Source: Sisyra terminalis | Lineage: Eukaryota; Arthropoda; Insecta; Neuroptera; Sisyridae | Direction: 5' to 3' | Length of the DNA: 64,000 nt | NCBI GenBank assembly: GCA_958496175.1 | Contig: OY292276.1 | Span: 60,463,080 to 60,527,079 of the forward strand | Shown: positions 56,801 through 64,000 of the stretch, piece after piece | How positions within the stretch are numbered: position 1 is the first letter of the stretch | How the letters are laid out: each line of letters opens with the position of its first letter | Position numbers and translations under genes: made by a program | The notes under the pieces: model-generated | What the model was told of the DNA's origin: nothing | The model's database searches: none | What the model saw: only the letters and a program-made list of their open reading frames with translations

Positions 56801-58426
56801 TAAAAAATGATCTTTATTAATATTTTTAGTTGAACTAATAAAAAGCACAGTAATTTAATTTAAAGTACAAAAAATTGCTTTTTTGAAATATAAATGATTT
56901 TATAGATAATAATCTGACAGTAAACTTTTTTTTTACAAAATTGTTGTAAATAGATCCTTAGGATTGCTCAGTAAAGAAATATTATTGAAAAAAAAGTAAT
57001 AGTAATAATAATAATAGTAATAAAGCTTAGAGTAAATACGTTTTTAAAACCATGCATATATAAAATGGTGTATTTATATACTCCTCTGACTGATGAAATT
57101 TTAATATTTGGTGTATTCCTTATAGGAAGTAGGCATGTGATAAGATTTTTTTTTGAAAATTCCTACCCTAACGGACAAGGGTGGATTCAGGATTTTTTTC
57201 TTGGGGGTGGGATAATATCTTTTATTTGCAAGCACGTGAAAGGGATCACGAAAAAAGTTCGCAATTCCAGCCAGAAATCTGATAAATAATAAATAATCAT
57301 ATCATCATAATGATAAAAGAAATTAAAAATCCTCTTCCAGAGCAAAAGGCATACGCCAAATCGTGTATGGTGAACTCTGGACTATCCAATATGGTTTAAT
57401 TGTATAGTTGAAATTCAGATATTTCAATAATAAGTTTATAGATACATAATGGTTATACATGATTATGAAAGAACTGGGTTTCGTGCAATTGTACAAACTT
57501 CAATTTCGCGGTAGTGTTGTACAGTGCAGTTACCGAGTGATCCAAACTACTTGATGATCACTGAGGAACATTGCTTGGCAATCGAAATACGTAACAAATT
57601 TTTTTGTTTAAACTTCTGTTCAAATTTATGTTTATGGTATGATTTTTATATATCGCTATACTTCATAAATTGGACCGCAATATATTTTATATATTGTATC
57701 CACAGGCACCTACAGGTTTGCAAAAAAATTAAAAATCTGGTACCTCAAAGTAAGTTTCCGCATTGGGAACATCCAGGATCGTATAGTTTTGTAGGACCTC
57801 GTAAATTTTATCGATTTTTTTATATGGTAAAACATTTTGGTAGTCGTAGTATGTGGATAGAAGAGTATGGCGATTGGGTACCGAGAGTTGGCGCACCCGT
57901 GGTGTGCATCCTTTCACATATTTCAAAACAGGACGATGCAAATGGGTGTAATATGGATTCCTAAAAAAAAGTAAATTTTAAATTAGACCATTTTTTTTTT
58001 GGTGGAAAAAACTCACTTTTTTGGTACCGCCAGCAATGCGATATGTTGTTTGGAACTTAATGCACCCCGGTTGACAACATTGGAACCATTTAGCAACTTG
58101 TTGCGGAACAAACGCTTCGGGTGCATGTTTTGCATGGGTTCCGGCCGCATCACCACCTGTTTGTCCAGTTTAGTTCGTGGTACCTCCCGAATATTTCGTG
58201 GTTCCAAATTTATTGGTGGTTTTGTGGCACGATGATCTCGCAATTGTTGGCCCCACGTAATTTCCTTCTGCACCGTTGCATTGGGATCCAATCCAGTACT
58301 GCATGGTTCTTCAAAAAATAAAAAATAAAAAAAATACAAGAGGATTTTTTTTTTTATTATTTTCATCACTGTACCTCCAGCAGCCGCGATACTGCTTCCA
58401 ATTCTGGTTCCACACGACAATACCAT
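50647..58426 (-). CDS. THEG-repeat-like gene A (whole span, nine exons)
   Basis: Modelled exons, in transcription order: 58375-58426, 58017-58308, 57744-57960, 55867-56238, 55592-55810, 52677-52829, 52420-52595, 50860-51596, 50647-50807. All junctions keep phase, giving 793 codons with the stop. The N-terminal third has repeats resembling THEG: ALSSKQHIALLAVPKK, and later RVRQLSVPNRHTLLSTYYDY. Then follow a basic segment, an acidic Glu-rich exon, two short helical exons and a Trp/Cys-rich region (about residues 494-739). THEG proteins are sperm-associated, so a testis role is an inference. Gene B (39764-47921) is a tandem paralogue. Introns carry a Helitron, foldback repeats and a 370-bp tandem array. 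Confidence 0.75.
50860..51596 (-). CDS. gene A exon 8 (Trp/Cys-rich region)
   Basis: 737-nt exon after TTGTAG. A Glu/Ser-rich, basic start leads to MACCASVQAWALWTKEVADN, WCLWIHQTLSELRRM and CCAKCLEEGYDLHQ, the same Trp/Cys spacing as gene B exon 7. The CC pair, AWA.W, W.LW/W.RW and C..C are the conserved landmarks. The exon ends one base into a codon before GTTTTT, a weak donor. Confidence 0.85.
51683..52350. mobile_element. non-autonomous Helitron with tRNA-like segment
   Basis: Starts TCTATGCTAATATATAAAAT and ends GTCGCGTGGATCAGCTAGT, between A and T, as expected for insect Helitrons (TC start, CTAG end). The interior has AAAACGGAACAACCGAATTT. It is inserted in a CCGCAATATATTC-type repeat, whose remains lie on both sides, within the intron between gene A exons 7 and 8. 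Confidence 0.78.
52108..52190 (+). other. tRNA-like segment inside the Helitron
   Basis: TAGCGTAATGG (52112-52122) fits the RNA polymerase III box A and GGTTCGAATCT (52166-52176) fits box B with one mismatch. A T-arm stem GTGGG/CTTAC can form with G-U pairs. The acceptor stem does not pair well, so this is a degenerate tRNA-derived piece rather than a working tRNA gene. Confidence 0.5.
52420..52595 (-). CDS. gene A exon 7 (helical segment)
   Basis: TSGAITGPFEELVNEIRRKI through AINMVAYELAMSKYNGFIDP. The GTTGGT donor at 52419 is chosen because the next exon needs a phase-2 junction. The open frame runs on beyond it. Aligns with gene B exon 6. Confidence 0.72.
52677..52829 (-). CDS. gene A exon 6 (helical segment)
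   Basis: 51 codons after CCCTCAG: VLLNFRMTQLVGILEDYYQA then LPVFESGLLPDMKFHELLK to KDLK. The donor GTGGAA is weak. It aligns with gene B exon 5. Confidence 0.78.
53221..54160. repeat. 370-bp tandem repeat, about 2.5 units
   Basis: TTTACATAAAATCATTATCT recurs at 53281, 53651 and 54021, exactly 370 bp apart. The first two units are almost identical; the third diverges after about 120 bp. Confidence 0.92.
54760..54823. repeat. perfect 64-bp palindrome
   Basis: 32-bp arms without spacer, centred between 54791 and 54792 (AGTCTTTGAGA | TCTCAAAGACT). No mismatch in the arms. Confidence 0.95.
55592..55810 (-). CDS. gene A exon 5 (acidic segment)
   Basis: 73 codons between TTTCCAG and GTATGT, VTTTSISVASISEKSICLPE then a Glu-rich run (VEEEEEERDEEEDFIEEP) to KIPSK. 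No corresponding exon is visible in gene B, where an acidic tract instead occurs at the C terminus. Confidence 0.78.
55867..56238 (-). CDS. gene A exon 4 (basic segment)
   Basis: 124 codons between TTTCAG and GTATGT. It starts DLERTKLKKNLQNKRKQNRR, highly basic, continues FADFLCGTSLLHLSHTELKF and ends EDVSTST. A long-helix or nucleic-acid/microtubule contact is possible but not shown. Confidence 0.85.
56330..56398 (-). mobile_element. fragment of the dispersed stem-loop repeat
   Basis: Antisense CCGCAATATATTC block directly joined to a Helitron-like sequence at about 56392. Confidence 0.6.
56392..57050. mobile_element. 5'-truncated Helitron-like element
   Basis: Begins ATAAAGAGGAAAGATTTGAT, followed by TCCGAAACTACTTGACCGAT and TTTCACTGTTGGGAAGCTAC, typical of insect Helitron 5' regions but without the TCTATACTAATAT start. 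It shares the GGAACAACCGAATTTAATG block with 51683-52350 and lacks the tRNA-like segment. Confidence 0.7.
57535..57710 (+). mobile_element. dispersed stem-loop repeat
   Basis: CACTGAGGAACATTGC and GCAATCGAAATACGTAAC at 57559-57597, then the GGACCGCAATATATTT block. One stem base is changed (CATTGC against GCAATC). It ends 33 bp past the donor of gene A exon 3. Confidence 0.65.
57744..57960 (-). CDS. gene A exon 3 (THEG-like repeat)
   Basis: Reads NPYYTHLHRPVLKYVKGCTP, RVRQLSVPNRHTLLSTYYDY and later ILDVPNAETYFE, then a GTACCA donor. The (R/Q)LSVP core resembles the short THEG-type repeat. The donor sequence and phase match gene B exon 3. Confidence 0.82.
58017..58308 (-). CDS. gene A exon 2 (THEG-like repeat)
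   Basis: Begins EPCSTGLDPNATVQKEITWG and ends RGALSSKQHIALLAVPK, two bases into a lysine codon, before GTGAGT. The intron position after the (A/L)xPK motif and its phase are the same as in the short gene at 58630-59297. Confidence 0.82.
58375..58426 (-). CDS. gene A exon 1 (start)
   Basis: ATG at 58426, MVLSCGTRIGSSIAAAG plus one base, then a GTACAG donor. The intron that follows is only about 66 nt. Confidence 0.65.
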
Positions 58427-58629
58427 CTTCTAGCTTAATTTTCCCACTAAAAATTTACCCAAAAAAAAAAACCCCGAAAATTCAAACGTCAAACTTCACT
58501 TTTCTGATCAAATCGGCTTTGATATCATGGCCACCTATGTTATATTTCAAACGATTAAAACAGACTTCTAGATTGATAAGTTTTATTGGAAAAAAAAGAA
58601 CAGAGTAAGTTTTATACGAAAATGGTGGA

Positions 58630-59297
58630 TTAACGTTTTTTGATGTAGTGGGTGTCATATCGGGGTAGGCGCATTTTCCGGATTTTTATCGGCGATTTGA
58701 GCTTTTGTTTGAGCTTTAATAGGTCCTCATATTGTTTGGTCGCCTGTTGGGGCGTTATCGCTTTGTTGGAACTCAGGTGCTTGATGATGCTTCCCAAACG
58801 GGACATTGGCAAAATTTCTTTATGATCGCGCAGCGTGTCCAACAGGTAGTGGTTTCGCGGCCGGGCCAGGTGATCCAAGTGGGCGTTGGACATCGGCAAA
58901 TCGATGTAAGCTCGATTGTTGGACGCATTATTTCTCGGACGAGCCGGTTTACTCTTTTCCCTAAAAAAAAAAAAACAGTCAATTGTATGCGTTCCTATAT
59001 ACGGTCTGACAGACCGACGTTGGAATATTGATCTTAAAATGGTAATTTTTTAAATTTTTTTTTTCTAAATTCTTACAATTTAGGCAGGGCCAATATATTG
59101 ATGTGTTGCCGATGTGAAATTCCATTTCGGTTGTAGGCGCTAACGCTGAAGAGGTCCATTTCGCGTTTGTCTCGTAAAAGTTTTTGGGGCGACGATTTTT
59201 TTTGCGGAGGATTACGATTTCCGTCTTCCTGCTGCCCCATGCCTGCACTTTTCTTGCACTCCATTCTCCTCGGACGTCCCGTCATTGTATTTTCCAT
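58630..59297 (-). CDS. short THEG-repeat-like gene (two exons)
   Basis: Exons 59077-59297 and 58630-58960 join in phase into a 183-residue protein. Exon 1 starts MENTMTGRPRRMECKKSAGM and ends GISHRQHINILALPK. Exon 2 continues LEKSKPARPRNNASNNRAYI, then DLPMSNAHLDHLARPRNHYL and a basic end (MRLPRYDTHYIKKR). The LALPK and LARPR motifs are THEG-like repeat cores. The intron falls after LALPK in phase 2, the same place and phase as gene A intron 2, so this gene is homologous to the N-terminal part of gene A. A possible AATAAA (antisense TTTATT at 58582) lies about 43 bp after the stop. Its expression in testis would be expected but is inference. Confidence 0.82.
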
Positions 59298-59929
59298 TAT
59301 TTTTTATATTTTTTTTGTTTAATTTTTTCCTACTAAAATTAATTTTAATATTATTTTTCTTTTAAAAATTCCAAACGTTGACATCTTAAAAATATAATTT
59401 TTTTTTCTAAACCATATTTCCTTGGTTACTTATAATAAAAAAATTTACTTATAAAGGAAAATAAATACCACTTGTTGCATATCGTTGAAAATTGAACAAC
59501 TACAGTTGTTTCAAAATTTATTTATTGAGAGAATTTTTGTGTTTTGTTTTGACCCCTCTACCGATTGGCCGAAAAAAAATTAAAGTTTGAGAAATCCCGA
59601 AATTTAATTTTCTCAACTGAAGGAAAATTTTTCGTTTGTGAAACAATAGTTTAGGGGTAATTGATTTGGATCTCTGTGTTGTCTTATATTTATTTTTATT
59701 GTTTGTGAAAATCAATTTTTTCCACAATTAATATTTGAATATAACTATTTAAAATAACACATTATGCGTTGTAAAGGATTCGGAAAATATTTTCAACCCT
59801 TGACAACCCTTCAACCCTTTCAACTATTGAAAACATTATAGAACACATTTTTTATTCAAATATTTTCATCGTTTGTGAATTTTAATAATTTTTTGAATAT
59901 AAATCGTGATTTTATGAATAACTTTCGAA

Positions 59930-60760
59930 AAACTAATTTTATGTAAAAACACTAAGAGACCTTTTTTGTAGAGCATTAAATTTCCTTCAAGAATCTATAT
60001 TGTTTATTTCTTCAAAAAGGTCTCTTTGAAAATTTTTGCCAGGCACGCCGTTTCCGAATAATCAAGCTTCAGACATTGATATAATTTTTAGATTTATCTT
60101 CTTTATTTTAGAATTTTGTAACTAACGAACAAATAACTATATAGAAATGATCAATATAGATTTTTGAAGGGAATTTAATGCTCTACAAAAAAGGTCTCTA
60201 AACATTTTTACATAAAATCACTCTTTTAAAATTGGTTCAACAACGAAAAAAACAATAATTTAATTTTTCCCTCAACTTTAATTGTGAATAACTTTTGAAA
60301 AATTGATTTTATGTAAAAACGTTAAGAGACCTTTTTTTTAGAGCTTTAAATTCCTTTCAAGAATCTTTGTATATAGTTCATTTCTATATATTTATTTGTT
60401 CGTTAGTCACAAAATTCCAAAATAAAGAAGATTAATCTGAAAATTATTTCAATGTCTGAAGCTTGATTATTCGGAAACGGCGTGTCGGGTAAAAATTTTC
60501 AATGAGACCTTTTTTGTAGGGAATTTAATTTTCTATAAATATATGTGCAGATGATTTTTTTTATTTTTATAGTTTCGACAGCATTCACGCAAAATTGAAA
60601 GCATAAATAAAAAATTCGAAATTACAGATGATAGACCTCTTAAAATTAATATTAACGGCTCAACCTTCCCGATAATTTTTTTTGCTCACTTTGAACAATA
60701 TTTTTGTTAGAATTTTAAAAAAAAATGATTTTTTTGGCTCAGTCTACTATGTATCCTATA
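59930..60760. mobile_element. foldback family 3, second copy
   Basis: Same modules as 53040-55500 (GAAACGGCGTG, CTACAAAAAAGGTCTC, AATAACTTTTGAAAA), ending TTTGGCTCAGTCTACTATG. Shorter, with no tandem duplication. The end resembles the GATTCAGTCTACTATA end of family 1. Confidence 0.7.
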
Positions 60761-61189
60761 ATATCTATGTTTAATTAATTTTAATGTTACAAATTTGTCG
60801 CGTTACTTAACATATTTGTTCCCTGGAATTAGGGAAACATTTTTTTTTTTAAAAATTGCATTATTTGCTACTTATTCCTAATATATTTTTTCATATTGTG
60901 AGAAAAACTTTACGTGTTGGAAGAAAATGGATATCATATTTGAAATAAGCGCCAAAAAATACATTGAGATGACCTATTACAGTAAAAAATATTTTTTTTA
61001 CCGGCCTGTGTTATTTTTTCATTTCTTTTTTGTTATATTCTCGTCCTTTTCCAAAGGTTTCTGCCCTGGTCTATAAGAGTGCCATTATTCTATATAAACT
61101 CAAAATGTATAGGCAATCCACAATACACTTGTGTACACATGTTTGCCTACACTATCGTTATTTTGCTTCCCAATGTTTCGCAAACTTAG

Positions 61190-61645
61190 GACCTGTGAAA
61201 AATATCAAAAACTTTTACAATGATAAGTTATAGAAAAAAAAAGTGCTCTACAAAAAATTTCCTATAAAATTTTCTCATAAAATTGATGGTTGCGTCAAAA
61301 AATTGAAAAAATATTAAAATTTCTCTTTAGTTCAACTTTGATCTTGAATAACTTTTGAAGGAATAAATATATCAAAAACTTGTACGAGACCTTTTTTGTA
61401 GATCGTTCAATTTTCTACAAGAATATACCTTGGTCATTCCGAAATATTGTCACCAACGTGAGCTATAAAATTTCAAAGTGCAAGAGAATATTGTTCCCAT
61501 GTTATTTAAATGGAAAATCGAAATTTTCACTTAAATTTTCACTTAAACTTTCACAGGAATTTTGTTTGTCATTCCCAACCATATTTTCGATTTAATTAAG
61601 AAAAAAAAATTATCATTTTTTTTTATTCAGTCTAATCTTTGTAGT
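61190..61645. mobile_element. half of foldback family 1
   Basis: GGACCTGTGAAAAATATCAA through GACCTTTTTTGTAGATCGTT to AATTAAGAAAAAAAAATTATC-like and TTATTCAGTCTA at the end. Confidence 0.65.
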
Positions 61646-61649
61646 ACCA

Positions 61650-62230
61650 ACATACCCTGAAATTATGAACTAAATACCCTTCTGGGGCTGATTTACTATA
61701 CTTATTGTCCTATGGTCCTTTAAACCTTAAAATCTTTTCGCCTAATTGTTATAGGGTTTTTCTTTTGATTTAAATCAAATTTCCGGGTTCATAACTAGAT
61801 GGCATCACCCACCTACTAAATACAAAATTCCAGCCCTCTACTACTATTATCTTTATTCTATTAATTTAATGGAAAATTAAGGAACATTTCCGGAATTGAT
61901 TTATTTTTCATAATTGTTACATTTCCTTGTATATTTGTAGGAAAATAGAAACAAAAGTTTACTTTTGAAATATTAATTAAAAAAGAAAAACCTCTTTTTT
62001 GTCTAATGTTGATGAGAAAAGCGGAAAAATTTTGGTTTGAGGTGAGGAAAAAAGGACTTGCGCTGGATATGTAACGGGAAAACAGCTGAACATCACATTG
62101 TGTTGAGCTTTTGTGGGTGTTTGTGTGTGTGGGAGTGAGAGAGACAATATCGACGTCTCTTAATACCAACACAGTGGCACGCAAGTAGGGGATGTTTAGC
62201 GATCGAGAGGGTAGTTGGTGTTTGAAGTAT
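61650..62230. other. intron or intergenic, nothing recognised
   Basis: AT-rich, with a GT-rich run at about 62110-62135 before the CpG-rich patch. Confidence 0.4.
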
Positions 62231-62234
62231 ATGT

Positions 62235-62365
62235 GTTAGTGTGTTAGGGGATGGACGGACGTCGAAGGCCCGGGCGTCGCGACGCTCTTGCTGCAGCAGT
62301 GTTTCAGTGACGCGCGCGCCATCCGTCCGAGGTCAACGCAACCAATTTCCGCGACGCAAAAACAA
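62235..62365. promoter_or_regulatory. CpG-rich patch, possible promoter
   Basis: CGTCGCGACGCTCTTGCTGC and GACGCGCGCGCCATCCGTCC stand out in AT-rich DNA, with a TTTCAGTG initiator-like site at about 62304. About 500 bp upstream of the candidate exon at 62869. Confidence 0.35.
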
Positions 62366-62868
62366 ATCATTTCCCACTCAAAAAAAAAACAAAAACTAAA
62401 ATAAAATAAAGAAATAATTTCCCTCACGTTTCACAACTAATTTCAAATCAAACCCCCGAAACAAATGTCCCAAAAACAATTGCCATACGATCGGTTTAAG
62501 TTCATGGCCATGTTGATGACACAATAAATAAATAACCGCCGACCATGTGACTAAGGAAATATAAAAAGATACCAAACAAATGAAAGTGAAAAAAGCACCG
62601 GTTTAGTATAAATAAATAAAAAAAAAATTGAATACTATCTTTATAAAAAAAATTCACGATTTTATACCGGAACCGGAAGATAAACCATTTTTTTTCTCCA
62701 ATATTGACAGTAAAATGTGAAGTTTTCAAAAGTTCCCCGTTTTATTTATTTACTTGGTTTTTTTTTTTTTTTTTTTTTTTTTTGGGAAAAGAAATTTTTG
62801 GGGATGTTCGCGAGGGGGTGTAGGGGTTGATGTGTGAGAATGTGGAGCGGTGCAAGTGCAAGTGCAAG

Positions 62869-63069
62869 TGTGCCAGTGCGGGGGTGGTTTTCGATGGAAT
62901 GACCCGAGCTCCTGCGTCCTTTGTGCGAGATCTTTATCCACCCTCGCCCGGTACCACTGTGGGGGTTGTGGGTCCTTGGATCGGGGAGGAAACGCGCCTT
63001 GCCCTTCCACCGCACGTCTACAATTACTATTTGGCCCGCACCCGAAACTATCGACGACAAAGCCTCAAG
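62869..63069 (+). CDS. candidate coding exon, possibly CASK continuation
   Basis: A G+C-rich open stretch in an AT-rich intron. It reads in one frame from about 62869 (after a repeated TGCAAG; alternatively from an ATG at 62830) through FVRDLYPPSPGTTVGVVGPW to YYLARTRNYRRQSLK, then a GTTTAA donor-like site. If spliced in phase 0 after the exon at 39425-39628 it would be 67 codons and keep the CASK frame. It would also read on in frame into 63571-63604. I see only slight likeness to the expected CASK linker (a VV pair and PPSP), so it may instead belong to another gene or to an alternative first exon. Codon composition supports coding; identity is not established. Confidence 0.35.
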
Positions 63070-63570
63070 GTTTAAATGTTTTCCTTACTTTTTCCATACT
63101 ACCCCCGCCCGCCTCCGCCTTCCCCCTTTAGTATAACTATCAAAATTTGATACATAAGCAAGTGCAACAGGTGGTTTAATTTTTTTTCCATCCATTTTTT
63201 TTGGGCTTCATTTGATTGCGGTTGATTAATTTTAAATCGCTAGTCTTTTGTTTTGGAAAGCTCGGAAAGCTCTAATTTTGTGTTTTTGTTTTTTTGGTTG
63301 GTGCCAGATGTCGTTACGTGAATGTTTCACCATATGACTCGGCCACAAACTTTCGGTCGACTAATTTTCCTGATGCTTTTTTTTTTTCGTTTTGGTAAAA
63401 TGCAAATTTCTATCTTTTTCTATACGTTTGTCATTTGTTTTATTTGTGCCTAATGGATTGGATGAGTTCCAACAATAGATTCAAGTGTATTAATAATGTA
63501 TTTTAGGTCTATTGAAATTGAATACAAAAAAGTATTTTAAACCTCATTTGTTTTTTTCTTTTGTTTTCAG

Positions 63571-63604
63571 GTAAGTCGAGCTTTTTCTTCTTGTCGCACT
63601 AAGG
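63571..63604 (+). promoter_or_regulatory. recursive splice site or 34-nt microexon
   Basis: A long pyrimidine tract runs directly into TTTTCAG, immediately followed by GTAAGT (63571-63576). This juxtaposed acceptor and donor is the ratchet-point arrangement known in long insect introns. A second donor, GTGAGT, begins at 63605, so 63571-63604 can be an RS-exon or a true microexon (VSRAFSSCRTK in the frame of the candidate exon at 62869). If it belongs to CASK, it lies about 24 kb into the intron after the exon at 39628. Confidence 0.6.
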
Positions 63605-64000
63605 GTGAGTTTTTTTTTTTAAAAAGTTCAAAAAATTTAAATTTCGGAAAGAACGATTTAATAAAAACAAAATAGGATCGGCTAGAAATTCCAACGAAAA
63701 ATCGTTATTGTTTTGGATTTAAAAGGAAAAACAAAAGAATGTAGGAGTTTGATAAGTTTTTCGTTGTAGTTGGCTTGAGATAACAATTTCAAAACAAGTG
63801 AAATATGCTTGCGCTAAGAAAATCTCAGACGGCCATGGATTCACTCGTACCAACCTATATACTACCATTATACTATAGTAGGTGTATTTTGTAGTATATG
63901 TTGAAAATCACGGACATCTTAGTGTGCTTGGTTTCGATATTCTCATTTTGACTTTAATCGAAGTTGGCGTTGCATCGCGCTATCGTCAACATGGCCAACT
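63605..64000. other. sequence after the recursive splice-type site, nothing recognised
   Basis: Begins with a GTGAGT donor-like site and is otherwise AT-rich. No exon seen before the window ends. Confidence 0.45.

Noticed and set aside
58732..59031. + strand frame opposite the short THEG-like gene
   Set aside because: The - strand exons have splice sites, phase agreement and family motifs; the + strand frame is a shadow.

Overview
The window is a piece of an AT-rich eukaryotic chromosome, most probably from an insect. The evidence is an intron-split CASK orthologue with short 59-65 nt introns in nested genes, hAT, Helitron and LINE remnants, and no prokaryote-style gene packing. I cannot fix the order or species from sequence alone.

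The backbone is the + strand gene CASK (calcium/calmodulin-dependent serine protein kinase, a MAGUK scaffold). Nine coding exons lie between 1320 and 39628 (1279 nt). Their phases join into one open frame covering the kinase-like domain, the calmodulin-binding segment and L27-type sequence. The first exon and the PDZ/SH3/guanylate-kinase part lie outside the window or were not recognised. A possible further + strand coding exon (62869-63069) and a recursive-splice-type site (63571) lie about 23-24 kb downstream in the next intron.

The long CASK introns hold other genes. In the intron 1433-17697 there are three intronless secreted leucine-rich-repeat genes: two near-identical tandem copies on the - strand (4685-5875 and 9580-10770, in a 2.2-kb segmental duplication) and a divergent relative on the + strand (14845-15972). 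Downstream of the last clear CASK exon, 39.7-59.3 kb holds three - strand genes of one family: a short two-exon gene (58630-59297), a nine-exon gene (50647-58426, 792 aa modelled) and an eight-exon gene (39764-47921, 753 aa modelled). All carry motifs resembling THEG (sperm-associated) repeats. Shared intron positions and phases show tandem duplication, and they are plausibly testis genes nested antisense to CASK.

Most of the rest is repeat. There are hAT elements with clean 8-bp target duplications (6262-6612, 7776-8455, 12624-12823, 29746-29929), a decayed LINE tail (6835-7767) and two Helitron-like elements (51683-52350, 56392-57050). Large foldback elements with TA flanks (24324-25345, 34005-35010, 25354-25944) are present, as are several other inverted-repeat families. 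Short stem-loop repeats with a hammerhead-ribozyme-like core resemble Penelope-like element termini. Different foldback families share one short internal motif, CTACAAAAAAGGTC, on both strands, which is the most unexplained pattern in the window.
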